From Nitrospira sp. SB0677_bin_15 (GTDB lineage Bacteria > Nitrospirota > Nitrospiria > Nitrospirales > UBA8639), in assembly GCA_009842645.1 (NCBI GenBank), contig VYFB01000122.1:1-33719 (forward strand): a DNA stretch of 33,719 nt. The letters run 5' to 3'. Position numbers and translations under genes: made by a program. Positions within the stretch are counted from its first letter, which is position 1. Each line of letters begins with the position of its first letter. Under the pieces are notes generated by a model, which searched no databases, had not been told where the DNA came from, and saw only the letters and a program-made list of their open reading frames with translations. Below are positions 14,131 through 24,062 of the stretch, one piece after another.

Positions 14131-15654
14131 TTACATCCGTTTCCGCTGGCTGGCCGGGGCGATGTTGAGTTCAGCCCGATATTTGGCAACCGTCCGCCTG
14201 GCAATGACAATTCCCCTGGCGCGTAACCTCGAGACAATTTCCTGATCTTTCAAAGGTTTCCCGGGATTTTCCTGCCCAACCATTTCGCGGATCAACTCAC
14301 GAACGGTGACCGAAGATAAATCTTCAGCACCTGGTTCCGCACGCTGAATACCGGCGTTGAAGAAAAATTTCAGTTCCAACATGCCCTGGGGACAATACAT
14401 GTATTTATTCGTCGTTACCCGACTGATCGTCGACTCATGCATGGCCACGTCTTCGGCCACCTGCTTCAGGACAAGCGGTTTCAAATATTGGATGCCTTTT
14501 TCCAAAAAGGTCTTCTGGAATTTGATTAAACTTTCAACCACTTTCAGAATCGTTTTGTTTCTCTGCTCAAGACTGCGGATAATCCACTGCGCCCCACGCA
14601 GTTTGTCCTCCAAGTACGTCTTCGTGGTATCTCCATCTCCTCGTTTCGTTCCTAACATCTCAGTATAATACGGATTAAGGCGCACACGGGGCATTCCATC
14701 GTCATTGAGGACTACCCGCCATTTGTCTTCATCCTTGAAGACAAACACGTCAGGCACGATGACTTGGTTATTGTCGGAACTATAGGGACGACCCGGTTTC
14801 GGTTCCAGCCCTTCAATAATATGCACGGCTTCCACAATTTCTTCGACGGATCTCCCAACCGTTTTGGCAACAGAGGCGTATCGCTTTTTCTGGAGATCGT
14901 GAAGATGGTCCTTGATAATCAGTTCAAGCAGTGATTCTTGGCGAGCACCGTCGTGTACAAATCCGTTGCTGACGGGTTTATGCAAGTGGCGAAGTTGAAT
15001 CAATAAACATTCCTGAAGGTCCCGGGCCGCGACCCCGATCGGATCGAACGTTTGAATCAAGGATAACACGGAATCCACCTTGGCGACGGAGACCCGCGTT
15101 TCTTCGGCAATTTCCTCTATTGACGTTCGAAGGTACCCGTCTTCATCAAGATTACCGATAAGCATATGGCCGATAGCTTTTTCTTCCTCATCTTCGGAAG
15201 AAAGCCGCAACTGCCACAACAGGTGATCTTCCAACGTAGCCGGTTTAGTCAGCGTTTGGTCATAAGAAGGAAAATCTCCCTCCGGGAACGTTCCGGACCC
15301 TTCACTCCTTGGACGCCAATCACTTTCAAAATAGTCTTCCCACCCCCCCGGCGAGAGCGGTTCGGAAAATTCATTAACGTCGCCTGATTCGATCTCACCA
15401 CCTGCGTCACGGTCAACGGTCGCAACGCTCCCGTTGGCTTCTTCTGTTCCACCCGCGACCACCTCTTCCGGCATTGGCGCATCTCCTTCGTCCGCATCAG
15501 CACTCAACTCCTCAAGGATCGGATTCTCCAGTATATGTTGAGAGAGGACCTGCTGTAATTCCAGTCTGGATAACTGCAAGAGTTTGATAGCTTGTTGAAG
15601 TTGGGGCGTCATCACCAACTTCTGACTGAGCCGAAGATCGAGTTTGAGTTCCAT
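14131..15654 (-). CDS. rpoN: RNA polymerase sigma-54 factor
   Basis: Alternative sigma factor used with AAA+ enhancer-binding activators, classically for nitrogen and motility genes. 507 residues. Region I is visible at the N-terminus (QKLVMTPQLQQAIKLLQLS). An acidic stretch follows at about 50-110, and the core-binding and helix-turn-helix regions come next. The RpoN box ARRTVAKYR that contacts the -24 element is at 485-493. It sits between lptB (28 bases upstream) and rapZ, a conserved neighbourhood in Gram-negative bacteria. glnD in the same window fits a nitrogen-regulation role. Confidence 0.96.
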   Translation of the reverse strand: MELKLDLRLSQKLVMTPQLQQAIKLLQLSRLELQQVLSQHILENPILEELSADADEGDAPMPEEVVAGGTEEANGSVATVDRDAGGEIESGDVNEFSEPLSPGGWEDYFESDWRPRSEGSGTFPEGDFPSYDQTLTKPATLEDHLLWQLRLSSEDEEEKAIGHMLIGNLDEDGYLRTSIEEIAEETRVSVAKVDSVLSLIQTFDPIGVAARDLQECLLIQLRHLHKPVSNGFVHDGARQESLLELIIKDHLHDLQKKRYASVAKTVGRSVEEIVEAVHIIEGLEPKPGRPYSSDNNQVIVPDVFVFKDEDKWRVVLNDDGMPRVRLNPYYTEMLGTKRGDGDTTKTYLEDKLRGAQWIIRSLEQRNKTILKVVESLIKFQKTFLEKGIQYLKPLVLKQVAEDVAMHESTISRVTTNKYMYCPQGMLELKFFFNAGIQRAEPGAEDLSSVTVRELIREMVGQENPGKPLKDQEIVSRLRARGIVIARRTVAKYRAELNIAPASQRKRM

Positions 15655-15682
15655 CGTCGCTATGCCGACCAGCTTGAAACGT

Positions 15683-16423
15683 TCAGAGTCGAAAGCGTTC
15701 TCCTAGGTAGATTTCTCTAACCTTGGGGCTCCTGACAATGGCTTCTGACGTGCCTGCATCGAGGATCGTTCCTTCATGAATGATATACGCCCGATCGGTT
15801 ATGGAAAGCGTTTCTTGCACGTTGTGATCCGTCGTCAGGATACCGATGTTTTTTCTTTTCAGGGACTGAATGATTTTTTGGATGTCGGCGACCGCAATGG
15901 GATCAATTCCGGCAAATGGTTCATCCAATAACAAAAACCGGGGAGTCGTCGCCAAAGCCCTCGTGATTTCCAACCGACGACGCTCACCGCCGGAAAGCGT
16001 GAAAGCTTTGCTGTTCCGAATATGGGCTAACCCAAGTTCGTTCAATAAACTTTCCAAACGCTCTCGACGCTCAGCACGGGAAATGTCCAGAGTCTCCAGG
16101 ACGGCATGAATATTATCTTGAACGGATAACCGGCGAAATACGGAGGCTTCCTGCGGAAGGTATCCAATGCCCAAGCGGGCCCTCTGGTACATCGGCAGGT
16201 CGGTGACCGGATCGTGATTTAGGAAAATCCGGCCATGATCAGGCTGACAAAGGCCAACCACCATGTCAAAAATCGTTGTTTTTCCTGCTCCATTCGGCCC
16301 CAATAACCCAACAATTTCTCCTGACTCAACTTCTAACGAGACACCTCGCACCGCGTCCCGTCCTTTGAAACTTTTGCACAATTCCTGAACGGAAAGGCGA
16401 GCAGACTTGCCGATGCGACCCAT
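15683..16423 (-). CDS. lptB: Lipopolysaccharide export ATP-binding protein LptB
   Basis: ATPase that powers extraction of lipopolysaccharide from the inner membrane with LptFG. From ATG at 16423 the protein has 246 residues, the usual size. Walker A GPNGAGKT is at 42-49, ABC signature LSGGE at 143-147, Walker B LLLDEPF at 164-170, switch His at 200. The frame is open to 16642, overlapping lptA. I choose 16423 because GAGG lies five bases upstream and the conserved domain follows at once; ATG at 16492 is a weaker alternative. lptF and lptG are not in this window. Confidence 0.94.
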   Translation of the reverse strand: MGRIGKSARLSVQELCKSFKGRDAVRGVSLEVESGEIVGLLGPNGAGKTTIFDMVVGLCQPDHGRIFLNHDPVTDLPMYQRARLGIGYLPQEASVFRRLSVQDNIHAVLETLDISRAERRERLESLLNELGLAHIRNSKAFTLSGGERRRLEITRALATTPRFLLLDEPFAGIDPIAVADIQKIIQSLKRKNIGILTTDHNVQETLSITDRAYIIHEGTILDAGTSEAIVRSPKVREIYLGERFRL

Positions 16424-16536
16424 AGAAGCCTCGAACAAGGGCATCTGGGAAAAACGCTCTTGTTCATTGCTGGAAATCCTGGACTGCTCCATGACTGGCC
16501 GTAACAGATCAACGATGGTCCACGCCCTGGCGGCCC

Positions 16537-17061
16537 TTACTCTTCGAGGATGACCACGTGGGACCCGCCCTCGACGACACTTCGTTCTTCTTTTAAAAAC
16601 ATGGTCATTTGGGCTCCCTTGACCTTGGTCCCACCTTGCCAAGCCATCGGCGACTCCATCAGCACGAGTTTTTCTTCATCCTTGTAATACAACGCGCGTC
16701 CGCACGTCGCCTTCCCATCCGATTTCTCGATGACCACGTTACCACTGGCTTCAATGCGTTCAACTTGTCCTGCGGTCCCTTCTTCCTCCGGCTGCTGTCC
16801 AGCCTGCGCCCCTTTTTTAAACGTCACAACCATATGGTTGGCTCGCATGACGAAGTCTCTCTTCGTGAGGACCACCATTCCTTCAAAGGTCGTCTGCCTC
16901 GACTTTCCCTGGACGGTCATCGTCTGCGACGTAATCGTGGTTTGCTCTTTTTCCTCGGCAAAAGCCACAGGGATGGCCCGCGCCAAGACCAAACCACAAA
17001 CCAGAATCACCATAAGCATTGACATGCCGTATTCAGGACGTAATCTGAACGTGGACATCAT
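16537..17061 (-). CDS. lptA: LptA-like periplasmic lipopolysaccharide transport protein
   Basis: Forms the periplasmic beta-jellyroll bridge that carries lipopolysaccharide to the outer membrane. 174 residues with an N-terminal export signal (hydrophobic 15-28, likely cut after AFA at 33-35). An OstA-type domain follows with repeated beta strands (TFEGMVVLTKRDFVMRANHM, IEASGNVVI, AQMTMFL). ATG at 17061 has a perfect AGGAG six bases upstream and overlaps the lptC stop by 29 bases, which supports coupling. Confidence 0.88.
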   Translation of the reverse strand: MMSTFRLRPEYGMSMLMVILVCGLVLARAIPVAFAEEKEQTTITSQTMTVQGKSRQTTFEGMVVLTKRDFVMRANHMVVTFKKGAQAGQQPEEEGTAGQVERIEASGNVVIEKSDGKATCGRALYYKDEEKLVLMESPMAWQGGTKVKGAQMTMFLKEERSVVEGGSHVVILEE

Positions 17062-17605
17062 CGAGAACTCCTAACGTTTCTGTTTTCAACTCCGCAACCA
17101 AACCAATGCCGGTAATGATCACACCTGGACCATGTATGGTCACCGGCTTGTCCGTGCTGATGGTCTGTTCCGCGTCCACCCAGTGAACATGCGGGGTCAG
17201 GACGGTATATCCATTGGCCAACTCAATCGCAATCAAGTCTTCCTGATTGCGAAGATCAAAATCACCGTTGGCCGTATTAATTGTTCCCGCTTCAGCCTCC
17301 AACTGCATTTCTTGCTCTTGCCCCTGCCGGTCAAACAACCGAACCTGAACCTGCTTCAGCAGCACGTGCTGTTCAGACTCGTGGCTTTCGGCTCTTTGCG
17401 CTTCCACCTCCCATTGGACACGACCTTCATCACTCTGACGGTAGACAAACCCTTCCATGCCGGCGTCAATCGTCTCAAAAACCGGTTCCGTCATGACCGG
17501 GAGAGGACGATTGGACTGCATTTGCTGCAGGAGGACATACCCGAGAAAGCCCGCCAAACACAGGGTCGTCCCCCTTAGAATCCATCGAATCCATGAGCGA
17601 AACAT
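17033..17605 (-). CDS. lptC: LptC-like lipopolysaccharide export protein
   Basis: Inner-membrane-anchored link between LptBFG and LptA. From ATG at 17605 the protein has 190 residues, close to the usual LptC size. It has one N-terminal membrane helix (about 8-26) followed by a periplasmic beta-rich domain (VQVRLFDRQGQ, ANGDFDLRNQEDL, GPGVIITGIGLVAEL). The frame is open to a TTG at 17665, but no ribosome binding site settles the start. Sequence alone is weak for this divergent family; the position before lptA and lptB carries the call. Confidence 0.8.
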   Translation of the reverse strand: MFRSWIRWILRGTTLCLAGFLGYVLLQQMQSNRPLPVMTEPVFETIDAGMEGFVYRQSDEGRVQWEVEAQRAESHESEQHVLLKQVQVRLFDRQGQEQEMQLEAEAGTINTANGDFDLRNQEDLIAIELANGYTVLTPHVHWVDAEQTISTDKPVTIHGPGVIITGIGLVAELKTETLGVLDDVHVQITS

Positions 17606-17795
17606 AGGTTGGCACGTCAATAATGGCTTGGACGGAACCCGAAACACAATACCATACGCCCCCAACCAAGTAAACTAAACGGCCGTTGAGATGCGATGAT
17701 GCTTGCCCGTAAACGGAAAATCTGCGAGGAGCAGACTCACGCGCCAGAGACTCCCACAAGGTCGGACACGTAAGAAGGAAGGACTGCAAAAATGC

Positions 17796-18203
17796 TCATG
17801 ACGCCTTGTCTTCGATCATCGGTTCATCGACGGCCTCACTCACCGGTCCACGTTCGATCAACTCAACAGCCACAAGCTCCGCGGCATCCCCGGGTCGACG
17901 TCTCGTCGGAATGATCCTGACGTATCCTCCGGACCGGCGGTTGAATCGTCCGGCAACGTCGCTGAACAATTTCGAAACAACGTCTTTTTTTCTGATGAAA
18001 TTCAATGCCTGTCTGCGCGCATGCAGGGAACCATCTTTCCCCAGGGTGATCATTCTTTCAGTAAAACCGCGAAGCTCTTTGGCTTTGGCCTCCGTGGTCT
18101 CGATACGTTCGTGTTCCAGTAACGAGGTGACGAGGTTCCGAAACATCGCGTGTCGGTGTTTGGAATTTCGTCCTAATTGTCTGCCTTTTTTTCGATGTCG
18201 CAT
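17796..18203 (-). CDS. rplQ: 50S ribosomal protein L17
   Basis: Large-subunit protein at the exit-tunnel surface. 135 residues; the conserved N-terminus MRHRKKGRQLGRNSKHRHAM and TEAKAKELR are present. It closes the alpha operon but is separated from rpoA by a 169-base gap that holds an inverted-repeat element, whereas these genes are usually tightly packed. The C-terminal tail beyond about residue 117 (PVSEAVDEPMIEDKAS) is acidic and probably disordered. Confidence 0.97.
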   Translation of the reverse strand: MRHRKKGRQLGRNSKHRHAMFRNLVTSLLEHERIETTEAKAKELRGFTERMITLGKDGSLHARRQALNFIRKKDVVSKLFSDVAGRFNRRSGGYVRIIPTRRRPGDAAELVAVELIERGPVSEAVDEPMIEDKAS

Positions 18204-18229
18204 GCCGTCGCTCTCTTGATAATATGTTG

Positions 18230-18373
18230 AGGAACCTCTGATTTACTGCACTATCGGGCGCAGGGCTACGTTGTGTCCTCGCTCAACCCTCACCTATCTC
18301 CATGATAAGCTTCGGGTTTCGCTCCGGGACGCCTTGCCCGGCATCCCGCTATCACAATAACTCAGAGGTTCCT
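18230..18373. repeat. MITE-like inverted-repeat element between rpoA and rplQ
   Basis: The perfect 12-base inverted termini AGGAACCTCTGA (18230-18241) and TCAGAGGTTCCT (18362-18373) enclose about 120 bases. Similarity extends inward (TTA, TG and a CGGG-containing stretch on both sides). The right terminus touches the rpoA stop codon (18373-18375). No transposase is encoded. The size, inverted ends and insertion in an otherwise compact operon suggest a non-autonomous element. The ends recall those of some IS5-type elements, but I cannot verify that. No clear target duplication is seen. Confidence 0.65.
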
Positions 18374-19368
18374 TAATGCGATTGGTTGTTGGTCTGCACC
18401 AGGTTTTCTCGTCTAAGCCCCAAGCTCAACCCCATTTCAGCCAACACTTCCTTGATTTCATTGAGAGATTTTTTTCCGAAATTTTTGGTTTTCAGCATCT
18501 CGATTTCCGTCTTCTGCACGAGATCTTCAATCGTCTTGATATTCGCATTTTTCAGACAATTCGCCGCACGCACGGACAGTTCCAGTTCATTGACGCTTCG
18601 AGCCAAATGTTTGTCCAATTCGGCTTGTGTTTCCTCGTACGCGGAATCATGCTCCACTTCTTTCATTTCCTCGCTGGGAATGCAAATCGCCAAATGTTCG
18701 CGAAGGATGGAAGCCGATGAGGAAACGGCTTCTTGTGGGGTAATACTTCCGTCGGTCCAAATCTCAAGATTCAATTTGTCATAATCGGTCACGCGACCGA
18801 CCCGAGCATTTTCCACGTGAAAGTTCACGCGCTTGATCGGGGAAAAAATCGAGTCGACAGGGATAACGCCAATGGGCAACCCTTCTTCTTTATTGCGTTC
18901 CGCAGGTACGTACCCGCGACCCGGTTTGACGATCAACTCTATGTCGAGCATCCCGTCTTTGTCCAACGTCGCGATATGCAGTTCCGGATTCAAGATGGTG
19001 ATATCCGCGTCATGCTGAATATCGGCTGCACTGACTTCACCCGGCCCTTTCTTCTTTAACCGCATCGCCTTTGATTTGTCGGTATGCAGCTTCAGCCGAA
19101 GATTCTTGACGTTCAAGATGATAATGGTCACGTCTTCCGCAACACCGGGAAGGGTGGAAAATTCATGAAACGCCCCTTCGATCTTGACGGAGGTCACAGC
19201 CGCCCCGGTTAACGAAGACAGCAACACGCGTCGCAGGGAATTCCCAACCGTAGTCCCAAACCCGCGTTCAAAGGGCTCTGCCGTAAACTTTCCATAGGTA
19301 GGCGAAGCTGTTTCTTTTTCCAATTCCAGTCGCATCGGCAACTGAAAATCCTTGATCCCTTTGTTCAT
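18373..19368 (-). CDS. rpoA: DNA-directed RNA polymerase subunit alpha
   Basis: Scaffold subunit that nucleates polymerase assembly and contacts UP elements. 331 residues from ATG at 19368, which has GGGAG just upstream (the in-frame codon at 19383 lacks this). The N-terminal domain shows [20 protein letters not shown]; the C-terminal domain shows [14 protein letters not shown] and [10 protein letters not shown]. It stands between rpsD and rplQ as in the standard alpha operon. Confidence 0.98.
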   Translation of the reverse strand: MNKGIKDFQLPMRLELEKETASPTYGKFTAEPFERGFGTTVGNSLRRVLLSSLTGAAVTSVKIEGAFHEFSTLPGVAEDVTIIILNVKNLRLKLHTDKSKAMRLKKKGPGEVSAADIQHDADITILNPELHIATLDKDGMLDIELIVKPGRGYVPAERNKEEGLPIGVIPVDSIFSPIKRVNFHVENARVGRVTDYDKLNLEIWTDGSITPQEAVSSSASILREHLAICIPSEEMKEVEHDSAYEETQAELDKHLARSVNELELSVRAANCLKNANIKTIEDLVQKTEIEMLKTKNFGKKSLNEIKEVLAEMGLSLGLRRENLVQTNNQSH

Positions 19369-19440
19369 TGCGCTCCCTTTCACCTCAATCTGTCATAGCC
19401 GAGATATCGACTCACGTCCGGCTCGCCAACGTGTTTCCTC

Positions 19441-20067
19441 CTAGCGAGAATATAATTCGACAATGATCTGTTCATTGACCGGGGCTCCGATGTCATCTTT
19501 CGTCGGCAATGCCCGAATCGTCCCTTTCAAGGCGTCACGGTCACAGTCAATCCAGGTGACACCCGGCAGGTTGTCGGCGGCATCCGCCGCCGCTTTAATC
19601 GCCACCAACTCCGCACTCCTTGGCCTGACTTGAACCACGTCGCCCACGGCCGTCGTATACGAAGGAATGTCGGTTTTTCGACCATTCACCAAAATATGAC
19701 CATGGTTGACCAATTGGCGAGCTTGCTTGCGCGAAAACGCCAACCCGATCCGGTAGACAACGTTATCCAAACGTCGCTCAAGTAACACCAGAAGATTCTC
19801 ACCCGTCACGCCATCCTGACGTTCGGCTCGCCGAAAGATCCCCCGAAACTGGCGTTCCTGGACGGCATACATCCGGCGCAATTTCTGTTTTTCACGTAAC
19901 TGCATGCTGTAATCCGTCACACGGGGACGAGATTGTCCATGTTGCCCCGGAGGATAACTTCGACGCTCGATCGCACACTTGTCGGTCATGCAACGTGTTC
20001 CTTTGAGGAACAGTTTGACGCCCTCCCTTCGACAAATCCTGCATACTGGACCACGATAATTTGCCAC
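19441..20067 (-). CDS. rpsD: 30S ribosomal protein S4, zinc-binding type
   Basis: Primary 16S rRNA binder that starts 30S assembly. 208 residues, GTG start at 20067 with GAGAGG upstream. Cys9, Cys12, Cys26 and Cys31 form the zinc-type N-terminus. The S4 RNA-binding domain is visible as [20 protein letters not shown] followed by the GHILVNG stretch. In many bacteria S4 represses the alpha operon; I saw no specific leader structure here. Confidence 0.98.
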   Translation of the reverse strand: MANYRGPVCRICRREGVKLFLKGTRCMTDKCAIERRSYPPGQHGQSRPRVTDYSMQLREKQKLRRMYAVQERQFRGIFRRAERQDGVTGENLLVLLERRLDNVVYRIGLAFSRKQARQLVNHGHILVNGRKTDIPSYTTAVGDVVQVRPRSAELVAIKAAADAADNLPGVTWIDCDRDALKGTIRALPTKDDIGAPVNEQIIVELYSR

Positions 20068-20137
20068 GTCTCTAGCCTCTCACTTTCGAAACTTCAGAGT
20101 CCACGTTGGCACGTCTGAAGGTTGAGTCCATCACCGC

Positions 20138-20521
20138 TTACACCCGTCGCCGTTTCGGGGGCCGGCATCCATTGTGGGGAATGGGCGTCACGTCACGAAT
20201 CAAATTCACGCGTAGCCCCACGGACTGCAGCGCGCGTACGGCTGACTCACGTCCCGATCCCGGGCCATTGACGTACACGTCGATCTGACGCATACCCTGC
20301 TCCATTGCTCTTCGGCCGGCCGCTTCCCCCACGCGCGTCGCTGCAAAGGGCGTACTCTTTCTGGCCCCCTTGAAGCCCAGACCGCCCGCGTTCGACCACG
20401 AGACCGTATTGCCGCTCATGTCGGTAATGGTTACCAGTGTATTGTTGAAAGACGCCTGAATATGGGCAATACCCATTTGCACGTTTTTTTTCTCTTTTTT
20501 CCGACCTTTTTTTACGCTCAT
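20138..20521 (-). CDS. rpsK: 30S ribosomal protein S11
   Basis: Platform protein near the mRNA exit and E site. 127 residues with the signature [19 protein letters not shown] and the conserved C-terminus [16 protein letters not shown]. Lysine-rich N-terminal tail. It lies 20 bases after rpsM. Confidence 0.98.
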   Translation of the reverse strand: MSVKKGRKKEKKNVQMGIAHIQASFNNTLVTITDMSGNTVSWSNAGGLGFKGARKSTPFAATRVGEAAGRRAMEQGMRQIDVYVNGPGSGRESAVRALQSVGLRVNLIRDVTPIPHNGCRPPKRRRV

Positions 20522-20541
20522 GGTGTCACCTGGGCGGCTGT

Positions 20542-20910
20542 TTACTTTTTGGACCTGCCGATAGACGCCCGTTTCCCTTTCCGGGTTCGTGAATTCGTTT
20601 TGGTTCGTTGACCACGAACGGGAAGCCCCCTGCGATGACGAAGCCCTCGATAGGTTCCCGTATCGATCAGTCGTTTGATGCTGAGAGTGATTTCCTTTCG
20701 AAGATCCCCTTCGACGGTGTAATCTTTATCGATTGTCTCACGAAGTTTGACAATGTCTTCCTCACGAAGATCCTTGACGCGCACGTCGCAATCAATGCCG
20801 GTCTTCTGCAAAATCTGCCTCGCGTTCCACGGTCCGATCCCGTAAATATAGGTCAAGCCTATCTCAATGCGTTTACCCACGGGAAGATCGACGCCTGCTA
20901 TCCGAGCCAT
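20542..20910 (-). CDS. rpsM: 30S ribosomal protein S13
   Basis: Head protein that contacts 50S and the P-site tRNA. 122 residues. ARIAGVDLP at the start, helix-two-turn-helix [14 protein letters not shown], and [19 protein letters not shown] near the C-terminus are typical. It follows rpmJ by 35 bases. Confidence 0.98.
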   Translation of the reverse strand: MARIAGVDLPVGKRIEIGLTYIYGIGPWNARQILQKTGIDCDVRVKDLREEDIVKLRETIDKDYTVEGDLRKEITLSIKRLIDTGTYRGLRHRRGLPVRGQRTKTNSRTRKGKRASIGRSKK

Positions 20911-20945
20911 GTCTCCTCCTTCTTCACCTAACGAGGTCTTCCACC

Positions 20946-21059
20946 TTACCCTTGCCTCTGCTTGTGGCGAGGGTTACTGCATCGGACCCGAACGATACCT
21001 CGTCGTCGGAAGACAATACATTTTGAACACATCGGTTTGACTGACGATTTGACTTTCAT
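20946..21059 (-). CDS. rpmJ: 50S ribosomal protein L36, zinc-binding type
   Basis: A 37-codon gene: [20 protein letters not shown], then [17 protein letters not shown] and TAA. Cys11, Cys14, Cys27 and His32 form the zinc ribbon, so this is the zinc-dependent form. It is in its usual place between infA and rpsM. It is short enough to be missed by length filters. Confidence 0.97.
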   Translation of the reverse strand: MKVKSSVKPMCSKCIVFRRRGIVRVRCSNPRHKQRQG

Positions 21060-21077
21060 GAGAGCTGACTCTCCTCG

Positions 21078-21296
21078 CTATTTGAAACGATAGGTGATCC
21101 GTCCCCTCGTGAGATCATACGATGATAGCTCCACGGTCACTTTATCGCCTGGAAGAATCCGAATAAAGTGCATCCGCATCTTCCCTGAAATATGTGCCAA
21201 GATCTTATGACCACTCTCCAATTGAACCCGAAACATGGCATTGGGCAACGTTTCCATGATCACCCCTTGTACTTCAATGACGTCTTCCTTTGCCAT
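21078..21296 (-). CDS. infA: Translation initiation factor IF-1
   Basis: Binds the A site of 30S during initiation. 72 residues, single OB fold, with [26 protein letters not shown] and the closing GRITYRFK. It follows map by 18 bases. Confidence 0.98.
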   Translation of the reverse strand: MAKEDVIEVQGVIMETLPNAMFRVQLESGHKILAHISGKMRMHFIRILPGDKVTVELSSYDLTRGRITYRFK

Positions 21297-21314
21297 CAGC
21301 CTAAAATCGCATCG

Positions 21315-22088
21315 CTATGAATTGACGCTTACCTGTTCCTTGGCCGTCGTCAAAATCACGGGTGGCCCTTCGGGTTGGACCGCCACGGTATGTTCAAAAT
21401 GCGCCGACAGGCTCCCGTCTTTGGTGACGGCGGTCCATTGGTCGTCCAACACTTGCACCTGCGGCCCCCCGACGTTCACCATGGGCTCAATAGCCAACAC
21501 CATCCCAAACTGAAGACGCGAGCCTTGCCCCGGACGTCCATAATTGGGAACTTGCGGTTCCTCATGAAGTCGACGTCCGATCCCATGCCCCACAAAATCC
21601 CTCACGACGGAAAACCCGTGTGCTTCGACGTAATTTTGAATCGCATGCCCGATGTTGGACAGCCGGTTGCCGACCCGGGCTTGATCGATCCCTTTATACA
21701 TCGCCGCTTCTGTCACCTTGAGCAGAGTTTCGACGTCTTCCGAAACCTGACCTACGGGGACCGTCACGGCCCCATCACCATAAAATCCCTGAACAATCGC
21801 TCCCAAGTCAAGCCCAACGATGTCCCCTTCCTTTAGCTCCCGGTTGGATGGAATCCCATGAACGACTTCATGATTCACCGAAGCACAGAGGGTGTTGGGG
21901 AAACTCTGGTATCCCTTGAAGGCCGGAACGCCTCCGTGGTCACGAATGAACGTCTCTGCCAGTTCGTCCAAATATAACGTGGTGATCCCAGGCCTGACCG
22001 CCTGTTGCAGGACCTGATGCGCATCAGCCACAATCTTCGAAGCTTGGGCCATCAGCGCAATTTCCTCTTGGTTCTTGAGCATGATCAT
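21315..22088 (-). CDS. map: Methionine aminopeptidase, type I
   Basis: Removes the initiator methionine from nascent proteins. 257 residues; the metal ligands are visible in context: GLDLGAIVQGFYGDGAVT (two Asp), GHGIGRRLHEEPQVPNYG (His), and EPMVN and FEHTVAV (Glu). There is no N-terminal SH3 or zinc extension. ATG at 22088 lies six bases after the adk stop codon; a second ATG at 22082 is possible. Confidence 0.97.
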   Translation of the reverse strand: MIMLKNQEEIALMAQASKIVADAHQVLQQAVRPGITTLYLDELAETFIRDHGGVPAFKGYQSFPNTLCASVNHEVVHGIPSNRELKEGDIVGLDLGAIVQGFYGDGAVTVPVGQVSEDVETLLKVTEAAMYKGIDQARVGNRLSNIGHAIQNYVEAHGFSVVRDFVGHGIGRRLHEEPQVPNYGRPGQGSRLQFGMVLAIEPMVNVGGPQVQVLDDQWTAVTKDGSLSAHFEHTVAVQPEGPPVILTTAKEQVSVNS

Positions 22089-22094
22089 GAAACG

Positions 22095-22742
22095 CTACGC
22101 CCCGGACAGCAATGTCAATAACCGCTCTTGGACCTCTTCAACGGGTCCCGTGCCGTCCAATTCGGCCAGCACGTTTTTCTCTTGATAGTAATCAATCAAG
22201 GGAGCCGTTTGTTCTTCATACACCATCAGCCTCGATTCCACCGTTTCCCGTTTATCGTCGCTACGTTGAACGAGGGCCGCCCCACATTCGTCACAGCGCC
22301 CCTCCTGCTTGGGCGGCACGTAATCAACGTGATACACCGCCGAGCAAGCAGAACAACTTCTTCGTCCGCTCAGCCGCTTCACCACTTCCTCTCGATGGAT
22401 GACAAAATAGATGACTCGATCCAGCGCCGACTCCTGATTTTGAAGGATACCTGACAAGGCGTCAGCCTGAAGAATGGTTCGCGGAAATCCATCAAGAATA
22501 AATCCTCTTTCGCATTCGGAGGACGCGATTTTTTCCGCGACGAGGCCGATTACCACGTTGTCGGGCACAAGCTCTCCTCGCGTCATGTACTGCTGCGCTT
22601 CAAGCCCCAACGGCGTCTTCTTGGCCACACCCGTTCGCAATAAGTCCCCCGTGGAAATTTTGGGGATCACCAGTTTGGCCGCAGCCATTTCAGCCTGCGT
22701 GCCCTTGCCCACTCCGGGCGCACCGAGAAAAACCAGTCGCAT
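22095..22742 (-). CDS. adk: Adenylate kinase, zinc-binding LID type
   Basis: Interconverts AMP, ADP and ATP. 215 residues with P-loop GAPGVGKGTQ near residue 7 and FILDGFPRT for the AMP site. The LID domain holds two Cys pairs (CSAC and CDEC), a structural zinc site. It lies between secY and map as in the spc operon. Confidence 0.98.
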   Translation of the reverse strand: MRLVFLGAPGVGKGTQAEMAAAKLVIPKISTGDLLRTGVAKKTPLGLEAQQYMTRGELVPDNVVIGLVAEKIASSECERGFILDGFPRTILQADALSGILQNQESALDRVIYFVIHREEVVKRLSGRRSCSACSAVYHVDYVPPKQEGRCDECGAALVQRSDDKRETVESRLMVYEEQTAPLIDYYQEKNVLAELDGTGPVEEVQERLLTLLSGA

Positions 22743-22748
22743 AGCGTG

Positions 22749-24062
22749 CTAACCGCTCCGGCCTTTCAATCGTCCCTTGGCCAAGAACCCTTCATAATTT
22801 CGCATCAGCATGTGAGACTCAATTTGCTGGGCGGTATCCAACCCGACCCCCACGACAATCAACAACGAAGTTCCTCCGAAATAAAATGGCACGTTCAACT
22901 TATATATCAACAATTCCGGAATCACACAGACAATTGCCAAGTAGATGGAACCGGCAAACGTAATCCGGGTGAGAACCCGGTAGATATAATCGGCCGTTCG
23001 CTGCCCAGGACGAATGCCGGGAATAAACCCTCCATACTTTTTCATGTTGTCCGACATATCGACCGGATTCAACACGACCGCCGTATAGAAAAAACAGAAG
23101 AAAATAATCAGACCCACGTACATCAACGTATACACGACCGATCCCGGGGCCAAATGCGCCCCCAAGGCCTGCACCCACGGCACCTGTATAAATGAGGTGA
23201 TCGTGGCCGGAAAGGCAATAATCGAAGACGCAAAAATCGGCGGAATCACGCCTGCCGTATTGATTTTCAAGGGGATATGAGTGCTTTGCCCCCCATACAC
23301 CCTGCGGCCGACAACCCGTTTGGCATATTGAACCGGAACCCGTCGTCTTCCGCTTTCCAGGAACACGATAGCCGTAATCACGGCCAACATGCTTACGACC
23401 AACAGGATCAGGAAGAGCAGGCTCAGTTCCCCGACCCGGTACATTTCAAAGGTTTGGGCAACTGCGCTTGGAAGACGGGCGACAATCCCGGCGAAAATGA
23501 TCAGCGAGATGCCGTTCCCCACCCCGCGCTCGGTGATTTGCTCACCCAACCACATGAGAAACGCGGTTCCCGCGGTCAGAGTAATCACGGTCATGAACCG
23601 AAACGGCCAGCCCGGCTCCAACACGTATTGACCGCCGTTCATGCCTTCGAGTCCCAAGGCAATCCCGAATCCCTGGATCAGGGCAATCCCGATAGTCCCA
23701 TAGCGGGTATATTGAATGATGGTTTTTCTTCCTCGTTCACCCTCCTTGGCCAGTTTCGATAAATGCGGGATCACCACGGTCAAGAGTTGCAGGATAATCG
23801 ACGCACTGATGTAGGGCATGATGCCCAGGGCAAAAATCGTTAACCGTGACAGCGAACCTCCGGAAAAAATATCCAGGAACCCGAGAAGGGCTCCGCCTTG
23901 ATCCAATAAGAATTGCGCCAATTCATCATTGTTGATCCCCGGAGTCGGAATATGAGCCCCAATCCGGTACACAGCCAACATTGCCAACGTAAACAGGACA
24001 CGGCTACGTAACTCCGGTATTTTAAGGATGTTCTGGAAGCTCGTAATGAGCCGTTCAAGCAC
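22749..24062 (-). CDS. secY: Protein translocase subunit SecY
   Basis: Channel of the Sec translocon, ten membrane helices. From GTG at 24062 the protein has 437 residues and begins [20 protein letters not shown]. The signature [20 protein letters not shown] in the central region and the basic cytoplasmic loops are present. The frame is open further upstream but those codons lie inside rplO. The GTG overlaps the rplO stop by eight bases and has AAGG upstream, which makes it the likely start. Confidence 0.96.
   Translation of the reverse strand: MLERLITSFQNILKIPELRSRVLFTLAMLAVYRIGAHIPTPGINNDELAQFLLDQGGALLGFLDIFSGGSLSRLTIFALGIMPYISASIILQLLTVVIPHLSKLAKEGERGRKTIIQYTRYGTIGIALIQGFGIALGLEGMNGGQYVLEPGWPFRFMTVITLTAGTAFLMWLGEQITERGVGNGISLIIFAGIVARLPSAVAQTFEMYRVGELSLLFLILLVVSMLAVITAIVFLESGRRRVPVQYAKRVVGRRVYGGQSTHIPLKINTAGVIPPIFASSIIAFPATITSFIQVPWVQALGAHLAPGSVVYTLMYVGLIIFFCFFYTAVVLNPVDMSDNMKKYGGFIPGIRPGQRTADYIYRVLTRITFAGSIYLAIVCVIPELLIYKLNVPFYFGGTSLLIVVGVGLDTAQQIESHMLMRNYEGFLAKGRLKGRSG

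Noticed and set aside
20911-21077. Apparent gene-free gap between rpsM and infA
   Set aside because: It contains rpmJ, a 37-codon gene, so it is not an empty region.
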